DNA of 5,713 bases, taken from an uncultured Bacilli bacterium (GTDB taxonomy: Bacteria > Bacillota_I > Bacilli_A > RF39 > UBA660). The notes beneath the pieces are model-generated. The model did no database searches. It had not been told where the DNA came from and was given only the letters and a program-made list of their open reading frames with translations. The stretch is taken from assembly GCA_947632295.1 (NCBI GenBank), contig CANROQ010000060.1:1-5713 (forward strand). Reading direction: 5' to 3'. Below, in pieces: positions 1 to 5,365 of the stretch (the first letter of the stretch is position 1; each line of letters starts with the position of its first letter). The position numbers and the translations under genes are program-made.

Positions 1-152
1 TCATCATACAAAAGGTGACTTTCAGCAAAATTTTCCATTAATAATGTGGATAATAAACCTTCTTGTTCCAATATAGTTGGAAATAATTCACGACACAAAT
101 GACTCAATTTTTCGCCATATTTTTTCTTTATTATTTTTAAATCATCAATCAT
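1..152 (-). CDS. Conserved protein of unknown function, N-terminal part only
   Basis: An open frame of 50 codons runs from ATG at 150-152 off the left edge of the window, so the C-terminus is not visible. The protein starts MIDDLKIIKKKYGEKL and continues with SHLCRELFPTILEQEG, then an acidic, leucine-rich stretch ending LLYDD. It has no signal peptide or membrane segment and looks like a soluble helical protein. The ATG is preceded at eight bases by a run of five G (161-165), a plausible Shine-Dalgarno, and by a good promoter at 193-220, which supports a real gene. The Cys-Arg and FPTILE motif resembles uncharacterised proteins of gut Firmicutes as I remember them, but I cannot assign a function. 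It lies after the rpmA terminator, so it is a separate transcription unit. Confidence 0.65.
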   Translation of the reverse strand, partial: MIDDLKIIKKKYGEKLSHLCRELFPTILEQEGLLSTLLMENFAESHLLYD

Positions 153-192
153 GTTAATAACCCCCAAAATAACTAATAATTTAATGACAACT

Positions 193-220
193 ATTATAAT
201 ATAATTTTTTAAAATTGCAA
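193..220 (-). promoter_or_regulatory. Sigma-A type promoter for the partial gene at 1-152
   Basis: On the minus strand a -35 box TTGCAA (215-220) is followed after 16 bases by a perfect -10 box TATAAT (193-198). Transcription would start near 186, giving a leader of about 34 bases that carries the G-rich Shine-Dalgarno at 161-165. The -35 matches the consensus at four of six positions. The location, between the rpmA terminator and the start codon, is what one would expect. Confidence 0.6.
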
Positions 221-293
221 GTTTTTTGTATAAAAATAAAGATTAGTTTATATAAGATATAAATCAATTTTTTGTTTAAATAAATTTATATAC

Positions 294-322
294 AAAAAAA
301 GACTATTGAAATTTCAATAATC
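294..322 (-). terminator. Rho-independent terminator of the rplU-prp-rpmA unit
   Basis: Read on the minus strand, 322-312 (GATTATTGAAA) pairs with 311-301 (TTTCAATAGTC) as an almost perfect 11-bp inverted repeat with one G-U pair. Allowing a loop of about six bases leaves a stem of about eight pairs. Seven T follow at 300-294. It begins 20 bases after the rpmA stop codon, and no comparable T-run exists on the other strand, so it acts on the ribosomal protein transcript. Confidence 0.8.
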
Positions 323-341
323 TTAATTATTATATAATTAT

Positions 342-632
342 TTATACTCTTTCTGGATAAATACTAACTTGTTTTTTATCTTTACCCATTCTTTCAAATT
401 TTACATAGCCATCTATTTTAGCATATACGGTATCATCTGAACCAATTCCAACATTCTTACCAGGATATATTTTAGTTCCACGTTGACGATATAGAATTGA
501 ACCACCTGTTACAAATTCGCCATCAGCAGCCTTTGCTCCTAATCTTTTAGCAATTGAATCACGACCGTTTTTAGTTGAACCTTGTCCTTTTTTATGCGCA
601 AATAATTGAATGTTTAATTGCATTAAATTCAT
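342..632 (-). CDS. rpmA: Large ribosomal subunit protein bL27 with cleavable N-terminal extension
   Basis: This 96-residue protein is bL27, a late-assembly 50S protein whose N-terminal tail reaches toward the peptidyl-transferase centre. The core [15 protein letters not shown], the run [11 protein letters not shown] and the [15 protein letters not shown] block are diagnostic. The first eleven residues ([11 protein letters not shown]) form the Firmicutes-type extension, which matches the LNLQFFA-type recognition sequence of the Prp protease; by family knowledge the cut falls between Phe11 and Ala12. The gene for that protease lies directly upstream. ATG at 630-632 is chosen because AGGAGGT (638-644) sits five bases away; the next ATG, at Met4, would be 14 bases away. 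The gene is last in the rplU-prp-rpmA unit, 13 bases after the prp stop, and a terminator follows. Confidence 0.97.
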   Translation of the reverse strand: MNLMQLNIQLFAHKKGQGSTKNGRDSIAKRLGAKAADGEFVTGGSILYRQRGTKIYPGKNVGIGSDDTVYAKIDGYVKFERMGKDKKQVSIYPERV

Positions 633-637
633 GATAC

Positions 638-644
638 ACCTCCT
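638..644 (-). promoter_or_regulatory. Shine-Dalgarno fixing the rpmA start
   Basis: AGGAGGT on the minus strand is a full-strength ribosome binding site in the 13-base gap between prp and rpmA. Its five-base spacing selects the first of two in-frame ATGs, so the Prp-cleavable extension has eleven rather than eight residues before the cut. Confidence 0.8.
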
Positions 645-645
645 C

Positions 646-948
646 TTATTTAATTTTAATATATTTTTTATATTGTTTTTCTAAATCTTTAAATAAATCT
701 AACATATTCAAAATTAATGTATCAATATAGTTACTATGTTTTAAAATTTTTAAATTTAAGTAACCATCTTTTTCTTGATATGCTAATGCTTTATCATCTA
801 GTCTTATAATTGCGTTTATTGTTGTTATCGCAATACTACTGACACTTGCACAAACAATATCTTTACCTGATACTTCATAATTTGAATGTCCTTCAATTAC
901 AATCTCACTTACAAGATTATTTGAATAATTAACCGTTATTTTAATCAT
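646..948 (-). CDS. prp: Ribosomal-processing cysteine protease Prp (YsxB family)
   Basis: Prp removes the N-terminal extension of bL27 in Firmicutes and so is needed for functional ribosomes. The 100-residue protein (from ATG at 946-948) has the family pattern: an opening MIKITV strand, then GHSNY with catalytic His21, then [12 protein letters not shown] with catalytic Cys33, followed by helices and a basic tail. Size and the 12-residue His-Cys spacing match the known family. A TTG at 961-963 would add five residues and overlap rplU by 14 bases, but family members begin with the MIK-type strand, so I prefer the ATG, which lies one base after the rplU stop. Neither start has a strong Shine-Dalgarno, so translation probably depends on coupling to rplU. 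Its substrate gene rpmA is immediately downstream. Confidence 0.93.
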   Translation of the reverse strand: MIKITVNYSNNLVSEIVIEGHSNYEVSGKDIVCASVSSIAITTINAIIRLDDKALAYQEKDGYLNLKILKHSNYIDTLILNMLDLFKDLEKQYKKYIKIK

Positions 949-949
949 C

Positions 950-1249
950 TTATTTACACTCAATTTTCTTAATTACAACTTTAGTATATGGTTGACGATG
1001 TCCTTGAGTTTTATGATAATTTTTCTTTTGGTTGTATTTATAAACTTTGATTTTTTTATTTTTTCCATGTTTTTCAACTTCAGCTGTTACTGTAGCAGAT
1101 AAATATGGAGTACCAACTTGGTCATCAACCATTAAAACTTTATCAAATTTTACAGTTTTACCAGCCTCTACGTCTAATTTTTCAACATAAAGAACTGTAC
1201 CAACTTCAACTGTATATTGTTTTCCACCAGTTTCAATTACTGCTTTCAT
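950..1249 (-). CDS. rplU: Large ribosomal subunit protein bL21
   Basis: This 99-residue protein is bL21, which binds 23S rRNA in the large subunit. Recognisable blocks are the start [17 protein letters not shown], the middle [15 protein letters not shown], and the basic C-terminal signature [18 protein letters not shown] (residues 72-89). The length is close to the usual 100-105 residues. ATG at 1247-1249 has a near-perfect Shine-Dalgarno (AAAGGAGGTT, 1254-1263). It is the first gene of the unit rplU-prp-rpmA and lies behind an L21 leader RNA with its own promoter, so autoregulation by bL21 binding the leader is the expected model. The final residues ECK are slightly unusual but lie outside the conserved core. 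Confidence 0.97.
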   Translation of the reverse strand: MKAVIETGGKQYTVEVGTVLYVEKLDVEAGKTVKFDKVLMVDDQVGTPYLSATVTAEVEKHGKNKKIKVYKYNQKKNYHKTQGHRQPYTKVVIKKIECK

Positions 1250-1253
1250 TCTT

Positions 1254-1263
1254 AACCTCCTTT
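1254..1263 (-). promoter_or_regulatory. Shine-Dalgarno of rplU
   Basis: AAAGGAGGTT on the minus strand, four bases before the rplU ATG, is among the strongest ribosome binding sites in the window. It sits just after the structured leader, so masking it is a possible control point. Confidence 0.75.
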
Positions 1264-1347
1264 ATTATAATCTAAGACTCGCCATTAAGGTACAAATAAT
1301 TGTTTAAAACCTTTTTTGTGCGGTTGTAGAGAGAGGCTCTACACAAT
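1264..1347 (-). ncRNA. L21 leader (5' regulatory RNA of rplU)
   Basis: The minus strand from the predicted start point near 1347 to the rplU Shine-Dalgarno is about 84 bases, non-coding and richer in G+C than its surroundings. It forms a first hairpin with a 7-bp stem (1337-1343 with 1325-1331, core GTAGAG/CTCTAC, loop CCTCT). A second structure pairs AAGGT (1309-1313) with ACCTT (1287-1291) and encloses an ACAA/TTGT mini-stem. The sequence TGGCGAGTCTTAG follows. Position and the CGAGTC-containing 3' segment fit the Rfam L21 leader class of Bacilli, in which bL21 is thought to bind its own mRNA. I assign it from memory of the class and from position, not from a covariance search. Confidence 0.75.
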
Positions 1348-1352
1348 AAAAA

Positions 1353-1381
1353 ATTTTAACACAATTTATGTTTAATGTCAA
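1353..1381 (-). promoter_or_regulatory. Sigma-A promoter of the rplU-prp-rpmA unit
   Basis: The minus strand shows a perfect -35 box TTGACA (1376-1381), exactly 17 bases of spacer, and a -10 box TAAAAT (1353-1358, five of six). Five T then lead to an A at 1347, the expected start point, from which the leader hairpin begins within a few bases. The promoter lies inside the last codons of spoIVFB and spans its stop codon, so the ribosomal unit is expressed independently of the sporulation genes upstream. Confidence 0.85.
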
Positions 1382-2111
1382 ATTTTTTCTTTAAAATTTG
1401 CTTTTCTGTTTCATATTTTTTATCATAATAAAATAAATGTTTATAATTTCGATGCATTTTTTTTAAATTATTAGATTTTATAATCCTTGTTTTCTTAAAA
1501 TTAAGAATATATAGATATCTTTCAAGTAAGAATTTATTAAAAATTAAATTATGATTTATAATTTCTTCAATATTTTTAAATATTAAAAAGATAAACGCTA
1601 AAAAAAGTAAAAAATTAAAATGTTTTAAAATGAGTAAAAAAAATACCAAAATAATAGTTATAAACGAAAGTAAAATAGATAATAAATGACTCAATTTAAA
1701 AGAAATAAAACGATTTAAAAATAAATTTAATAATTTATAACCATCAAGAGGAAATATAGGTAGCATATTAAATAATAATAAGGCATAGTGATAATTGCAT
1801 AAAATTTCATTGAAGCCAAAAATTTTACTATAAAAAATATAAAAAATTATTTGAAATAAAGGCCCTAAAATTAAAATAACAAATTCTTCAAATAAACTTT
1901 TACTTAAAAATTCATCAAAAATAGTAATACCACCAAAAGGTAATAATACAATTTTTTTTACTTTCCAATGATATATTTTTGCTCCAGTAAAATGTCCTAA
2001 TTCATGAATTACAATCAATAAACTAAAATAAAGAAAATTTTTAAAATAACCACAAAAAGCACAAATGAAAGCCATAAGCCAATATAATAGATGAATTTTA
2101 AATATAATCAT
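1356..2111 (-). CDS. spoIVFB: SpoIVFB-like intramembrane metalloprotease (M50, site-2 protease family)
   Basis: SpoIVFB cleaves pro-sigma-K in the membrane around the forespore and so switches on late mother-cell genes. The 251-residue protein is strongly hydrophobic, with the zinc motif HELGH at residues 36-40 (His36, Glu37, His40) and the third ligand Asp123 in NMLPIFPLDGYK; Asn115 opens that motif. VLLPFGG (55-61) and EFVILILGP (76-84) also match the SpoIVFB branch. The Bacillus protein is about 288 residues and ends in a CBS-like domain. Here residues 190-251 form a shorter, very basic tail in which I see no clear CBS motif. The ATG overlaps the end of spoIVFA by 14 bases and has no good Shine-Dalgarno, which suggests translational coupling to its inhibitor. 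Confidence 0.93.
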   Translation of the reverse strand: MIIFKIHLLYWLMAFICAFCGYFKNFLYFSLLIVIHELGHFTGAKIYHWKVKKIVLLPFGGITIFDEFLSKSLFEEFVILILGPLFQIIFYIFYSKIFGFNEILCNYHYALLLFNMLPIFPLDGYKLLNLFLNRFISFKLSHLLSILLSFITIILVFFLLILKHFNFLLFLAFIFLIFKNIEEIINHNLIFNKFLLERYLYILNFKKTRIIKSNNLKKMHRNYKHLFYYDKKYETEKQILKKKFDIKHKLC

Positions 2112-2721
2112 TATAATCTAAAACTTTCCCATCTTTTTTATAAACTAAATATAGATTATCATCGATTGTTGATCCAATTAATGATCCTTTATCAATATAA
2201 TCATATAAATTAACATTAATATTTTCTAGATTAGAATACCAAACATCGATACCATTGACTTGCTCGATAATAACCGTATTAGGATAATTATCTTTATCAC
2301 CTATAAATACAATCATGCCACTTTCTAATGATGGAACTAAATAATTTTTATCGACAACTAATTTTACGCCATCTTGATATTTAGAACTTTGATAATAATG
2401 TAATTTTTCACTAAAAACAGGCTTTGTTTTACTTTCAAAATAATTACTAAAAGGAATTGGATTACCAAATGTATTTTTATATAAATTATTAATAGATGCA
2501 AAAGAAATATTTTTCTCATAGACTTCTGTATAAAATTTTTCTTTTAAATTAGGATATTTTTTTAAAATAATTAAAATAGAAATCGTTAACAAAATAACAA
2601 ATAATACTTTTAGACCAAATTTATAAAAAAAATTGTTATTACTATTATTTTTTTTAGTTTCATAATTACTGAGTCTTTTCGCCTTTATTTCTAATTTAAT
2701 TTTATTTATATCGTTGTCCAT
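2098..2721 (-). CDS. spoIVFA: SpoIVFA-like regulator with one membrane segment and degenerate LytM (M23) domain
   Basis: SpoIVFA anchors and inhibits SpoIVFB until a forespore signal cleaves it. The 207-residue protein has a basic, Asn-rich head, a membrane segment at about 36-54, and a C-terminal LytM-like fold at about 119-207 with VPSLESGMIVFIGD, NTVIIEQVNGIDVWYSNL and LYDYIDKGSLIG. The strand NLYLVYKKDGK lies where active M23 peptidases carry HxH, and there are no histidines in the domain, so it should not be an enzyme. It is shorter than Bacillus SpoIVFA (about 264 residues). The start is ATG 2719-2721, six bases after AGGTG. The upstream GTG at 2728-2730 lies inside that Shine-Dalgarno and is unlikely. 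The overlap with spoIVFB supports the assignment. Confidence 0.85.
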   Translation of the reverse strand: MDNDINKIKLEIKAKRLSNYETKKNNSNNNFFYKFGLKVLFVILLTISILIILKKYPNLKEKFYTEVYEKNISFASINNLYKNTFGNPIPFSNYFESKTKPVFSEKLHYYQSSKYQDGVKLVVDKNYLVPSLESGMIVFIGDKDNYPNTVIIEQVNGIDVWYSNLENINVNLYDYIDKGSLIGSTIDDNLYLVYKKDGKVLDYNDYI

Positions 2722-2727
2722 CATTAT

Positions 2728-2732
2728 CACCT
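2728..2732 (-). promoter_or_regulatory. Shine-Dalgarno deciding the spoIVFA start
   Basis: AGGTG on the minus strand is the only Shine-Dalgarno before spoIVFA. It leaves six bases to ATG 2719-2721 and three to ATG 2722-2724, and it contains the alternative GTG 2728-2730. It therefore favours the start MDNDINK. Confidence 0.6.
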
Positions 2733-2745
2733 AATAATTTATATG

Positions 2746-2778
2746 AAAAAAATTAAAATTTAGACTATTTTAATTTTT
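2746..2778 (-). terminator. AT-only hairpin between mreD and spoIVFA, possible weak terminator
   Basis: On the minus strand AAAAATTAAAAT (2778-2767) pairs perfectly with ATTTTAATTTTT (2759-2748) around a seven-base loop, AGTCTAA. The T-run of the 3' arm extends two bases beyond the stem (2747-2746), giving seven consecutive T. The stem has 12 pairs and no G-C, so its strength is uncertain. It starts six bases after the mreD stop, which is typical for a terminator or attenuator and could reduce read-through from the mre genes into the sporulation pair. Confidence 0.5.
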
Positions 2779-2783
2779 CAATA

Positions 2784-3242
2784 CTATTTTTGATGGCAAA
2801 ATATAAAATAAAGTAGCATTATATAAATATAATTTAAAATTAATGAACTATAAATCGATTTAAATAAAATAAATAAATTAAAATGCAAATAACCAGTTAA
2901 AAGTAAAATACTATAACTTATTAATCGATAAATTATAATAACACTTAAATATTGAATAATTTTTGATTTTATAAATTTATCACTATTTTTAATAAATATG
3001 GCTATAAGTAAAAATATTAGTAAATTAAAACCTAATTTTGATGTAAATAAAATATCATAAATTAAACCTATTATACTAGATAATAAATAAAATTTCATGT
3101 TATCTTTAACTAATTTTGAAATAATTACAAGTGATGACAATACAAATAAAATATTAAAAAAATTAGTTGAATAATCAATAAAAAGTGATATATTAGATTC
3201 TAAATAAAAAGATATAATAATAACTAAAAAAATTTTAATCAT
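2784..3242 (-). CDS. mreD: Rod-shape determining membrane protein MreD
   Basis: MreD is a membrane partner of MreC in the elongasome, which guides lateral cell-wall synthesis. The 152-residue protein is almost wholly hydrophobic, with about five or six membrane segments (roughly 2-20, 28-46, 50-66, 70-85, 97-117, 121-148). The family motif is visible as GLIYDILFTSKLG at residues 59-71. It is slightly shorter than Bacillus MreD (about 172 residues). ATG 3240-3242 overlaps the 3' end of mreC by eight bases; GGGAGG and AGGT upstream, inside the mreC coding end, can serve as ribosome binding sites. A protein this degenerate would be hard to name alone, but its place directly after mreC makes the call secure. 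Confidence 0.88.
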   Translation of the reverse strand: MIKIFLVIIISFYLESNISLFIDYSTNFFNILFVLSSLVIISKLVKDNMKFYLLSSIIGLIYDILFTSKLGFNLLIFLLIAIFIKNSDKFIKSKIIQYLSVIIIYRLISYSILLLTGYLHFNLFILFKSIYSSLILNYIYIMLLYFIFCHQK

Positions 3243-4053
3243 TATTACCTGCCTCCCTATCTAAAATAGTAACATAATAAATATCATTAAAATCGATATC
3301 ACTTTTTACTTTTAAGGTTTTGGCTAAATCAAAATTATCAGTTGTTACTTTACTTACAAAACCAATTAATACTCCACTTGGAAATGAATCAGTTAGACCA
3401 CTAGTTGTAACTTTAGCCCCTTCATCTATATTAATGTTATTACTGATACCATTTATAATAAAAGTATCATCTTGATAATCAGTTAAAAGTCCATAGACAA
3501 AACGATCTTCATATTCGATTTTAACCGATATTTTATTAACCATATTCTCGTCAGTCAATAATTTAACCGTACTAGTATTTTTACTTACTTTTACAATTTT
3601 ACCAATTAAGCCATGATTATTAATAACGGCCATACCTTCCTTGATACCATCACTACTGCCCTTATCAACTGTTAATTCATTAAACCAATAGTCTATGTTA
3701 CGATTTATTACAGTAGCATTAATATGCTTTCTCTCACTTAAAGTATTATTTAATTCAAGTAATGATTTTAATTCAATATTTTCCTTTAATATTTCATTAT
3801 CAGTTCCAATATTTTCTATTTCTTTTACTTCAGTTTGATAATTAGTTTTAGATGTGGCAAAAATTTTATCTTTTATTATAAAAAGAGGTTGCGATATAAA
3901 ATTACTAAATGCAAAAACAGCATCTTTAATAATAATTTCCGGTTTAGTTAATTTTCTACTATCATCTAACATAATAACTAACGCTAATAAAATAACTATT
4001 AAAATGCTAGTTAATATAATAATCTTTTTCTTTTCATTTTTCTTTTTTCGCAT
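3235..4053 (-). CDS. mreC: Cell-shape determining protein MreC
   Basis: MreC is a bitopic membrane protein that scaffolds the elongation machinery outside the cytoplasm. From ATG 4051-4053 the protein has 272 residues: a very basic head (MRKKKNEKKK), a membrane segment at 11-29, a coiled coil at about 72-105 (ENIGTDNEILKENIELKSLL), then the two beta-barrel domain at 108-265. Typical motifs are VDKGSSDGIKEGMAV (129-143), HGLIGKI (147-153), VTTSGLTDSFPSGVLIG (215-231) and DFNDIYYVTIL (254-264). A TTG at 4078-4080 would extend it by nine residues into radC, but AGGTG at 4059-4063 lies five bases before the ATG, so the shorter form is preferred. mreB, usually just upstream, is absent here. Confidence 0.95.
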   Translation of the reverse strand: MRKKKNEKKKIIILTSILIVILLALVIMLDDSRKLTKPEIIIKDAVFAFSNFISQPLFIIKDKIFATSKTNYQTEVKEIENIGTDNEILKENIELKSLLELNNTLSERKHINATVINRNIDYWFNELTVDKGSSDGIKEGMAVINNHGLIGKIVKVSKNTSTVKLLTDENMVNKISVKIEYEDRFVYGLLTDYQDDTFIINGISNNINIDEGAKVTTSGLTDSFPSGVLIGFVSKVTTDNFDLAKTLKVKSDIDFNDIYYVTILDREAGNND

Positions 4054-4057
4054 TTTA

Positions 4058-4744
4058 TCACCTAATATCATTATTCTCAAAAAAACTATAATAATTATCC
4101 TTTGTAATAATCACATGATCAATTATTTTAATTCCTAATAAATTACCTATTTCGACTAATTTATTCGTTAAATTAATATCTTCCTTACTTGGAAAGATAG
4201 AACCAGCAGGATGGTTATGAACACAAATAATACTCGAAGCACTAAGTAAATAGGCTTCCTTAAAAATTTCTCTAGGATGCACAATACTTTGGTTAATTGT
4301 CCCAATAAATAATAATTTATCTTTAATAACTTTTTTAGCAGTATTTAAATACAAGCAATAAAAATGTTCTTGTAATTTATCACCTATTTTATCTTTGTAA
4401 TATTCAAAAACTAAACTACTATCAGTAATTTTTTGATTATTTAATGTTTCACAATTACTATTTATGCGTTTAGCCAATTCTAAAGCGGCTAAAATACTTG
4501 CCGCCTTCTTATGACCAATACCCTTTATTTTACTTAATTGTTCTAGATTAATTTTTTTTAATTCTTGAATATTACCAATATTTTTTAATATTTCTTCGGC
4601 TAGCGTTTTGGCCGATTTTTCTTTGGTTCCACTTTTAATTAAAATAGTTAAAAGTTCAACATTACTTAATGATTCGACACCATTATTAATTAATCGTTCA
4701 ATTGGTCGATCATTTTTTGGTATATCTTTAATTAGAATCGTCAC
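4058..4744 (-). CDS. radC: RadC/DevR family JAB1-MPN metalloprotein (UPF0758)
   Basis: The 228-residue protein has the full RadC layout: an opening IKDIPKNDRPIERLINNG, a helix-hairpin-helix DNA-binding segment at about 66-92 (IKGIGHKKA), and a C-terminal JAB1/MPN+ zinc domain from about 108. The metal motif is complete: His176 and His178 in HNHP, Ser186 and Asp189 (HxHP-x6-S-x2-D). The cellular role is not settled; the old DNA-repair claim from the E. coli radC mutant is doubtful. The start is GTG 4742-4744, which overlaps the upstream SpoIIB-like gene by 17 bases and has no close Shine-Dalgarno except GAGGAG about 14 bases upstream. The stop is TGA followed directly by TAA, and the mreC Shine-Dalgarno overlaps it. 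Confidence 0.95.
   Translation of the reverse strand: MTILIKDIPKNDRPIERLINNGVESLSNVELLTILIKSGTKEKSAKTLAEEILKNIGNIQELKKINLEQLSKIKGIGHKKAASILAALELAKRINSNCETLNNQKITDSSLVFEYYKDKIGDKLQEHFYCLYLNTAKKVIKDKLLFIGTINQSIVHPREIFKEAYLLSASSIICVHNHPAGSIFPSKEDINLTNKLVEIGNLLGIKIIDHVIITKDNYYSFFENNDIR
4059..4063 (-). promoter_or_regulatory. Shine-Dalgarno deciding the mreC start
   Basis: AGGTG on the minus strand overlaps the radC stop codon and leaves five bases to ATG 4051-4053. This places the mreC start after radC and argues against the TTG at 4078-4080. The radC stop is the first of two adjacent stops (TGA TAA) in this short junction. Confidence 0.65.
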
Positions 4745-5204
4745 TCTTTATAACCAACTCCTCATATTTTGCTAAAACTTGTGTGCAAATTCCTTTGATT
4801 GTTAAATTATCTTCCGTTTCTCGCAACATCTGGTCGTATTGATCAACTAAAACAGAAAAAGCCTCATTTTTAAAATTTATTTCATCTACATATATAGTAT
4901 ATCCAGCATTTGTAAAATATCCTTGTATTTTAATCATATTATCATAATCTTTTGTAATTCCAACATAAGTAATAAATTTATTATCTTTTTCATCATAAAT
5001 ATAATAATCAAAACCCATCATATTTTGTTCCATATCTTCAAAACTTTCATATTCACCTTGACGTAAAAAATAATACTTATCACTATTTTGATTAAAAACT
5101 GGGGCTAATTCATATTCTGAATTATATTGGTTAAGCATAAACTTACCCATTAAAAAACCTACAATTACAGCAAATACAACTGATAAAGCAGTTTTCCAAT
5201 TCAT
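4728..5204 (-). CDS. Membrane-anchored SPOR-like protein, probable SpoIIB counterpart
   Basis: The 158-residue protein has an N-terminal membrane segment at 6-24 after a short basic start and a SPOR-like domain at about 43-109: YYFLRQGEYESFEDM, then FITYVGITKDYDNMIKIQGYF, then GYTIYVDEI. The acidic tail (119-158) is helical. SPOR domains bind denuded peptidoglycan; Bacillus SpoIIB uses one to localise engulfment proteins at the septum. In Bacillus spoIIB lies just before maf-radC, and this gene lies just before radC, so position and domain agree. Bacillus SpoIIB is about twice as long (around 330 residues), so this would be a minimal form. The start is ATG 5202-5204, seven bases after GGTG (5212-5215). 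It overlaps radC by 17 bases. Another SPOR protein is possible, so no symbol is given. Confidence 0.75.
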   Translation of the reverse strand: MNWKTALSVVFAVIVGFLMGKFMLNQYNSEYELAPVFNQNSDKYYFLRQGEYESFEDMEQNMMGFDYYIYDEKDNKFITYVGITKDYDNMIKIQGYFTNAGYTIYVDEINFKNEAFSVLVDQYDQMLRETEDNLTIKGICTQVLAKYEELVIKSDDSN

Positions 5205-5277
5205 ATATTATCACCATTTTTATTATCTATCATCAAGATGAAATATCTTGTCGAAATATAAATAAAAACATTATTTT

Positions 5278-5308
5278 AATATATTTATTTTTATATTGAA
5301 TTTGCCAA
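5278..5308 (-). promoter_or_regulatory. Candidate promoter for the SpoIIB-like/radC/mreCD unit
   Basis: The minus strand has TTGGCA (5303-5308, five of six to the -35 consensus) and TATATT (5278-5283, five of six to the -10 consensus), but the spacer is 19 bases, longer than usual. It would give a leader of about 65 bases. An alternative is TTGATT with TATATA at 17 bases further upstream, around 5409-5437, inside the 10-bp inverted repeat region. In such AT-rich DNA both are weak calls. Confidence 0.35.
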
Positions 5309-5365
5309 TATTTTGCTCTCATATTTATTTTACAATTTTTTAATGTAAAACTCCTTCTTTAAAAA

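Noticed and set aside
211..221. Shared TTGCAA motif at 215-220, 5374-5379 and 5423-5428 as a common operator
   Set aside because: A six-base palindrome is expected about twice in a window of this size and composition; there is no longer shared context.
247..263. 7-bp palindrome TTTATAT/ATATAAA in the gap right of the promoter at 193-220
   Set aside because: It is A-T only with a three-base loop and no T-run; such palindromes are expected by chance at this base composition.
949..963. TTG start for prp at 961-963
   Set aside because: It adds five residues before the conserved MIKITV opening and has no better ribosome binding site than the ATG.
4058..4060. Reading TGA as Trp (Mycoplasma code)
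   Set aside because: No gene is interrupted by TGA and the Trp codons checked in spoIVFA, spoIVFB, mreC, the SpoIIB-like gene and the Rpn tail are TGG; spore genes also argue against Mollicutes.
4054..4080. TTG start for mreC at 4078-4080
   Set aside because: It would extend into radC without a Shine-Dalgarno, whereas AGGTG is correctly spaced from the ATG at 4051-4053.
3854..4138. Plus-strand open frame of 94 codons rich in Ile, Phe and Asn
   Set aside because: It lies opposite mreC and the end of radC, has no Shine-Dalgarno, and its composition is that of an antisense shadow of AT-rich coding DNA.
5233..5322. Minus-strand frame of 29 codons (starts MRAKYWQIQYK)
   Set aside because: The ATG is about 28 bases from the nearest Shine-Dalgarno, the frame is short, and the codons look like random AT-rich sequence.
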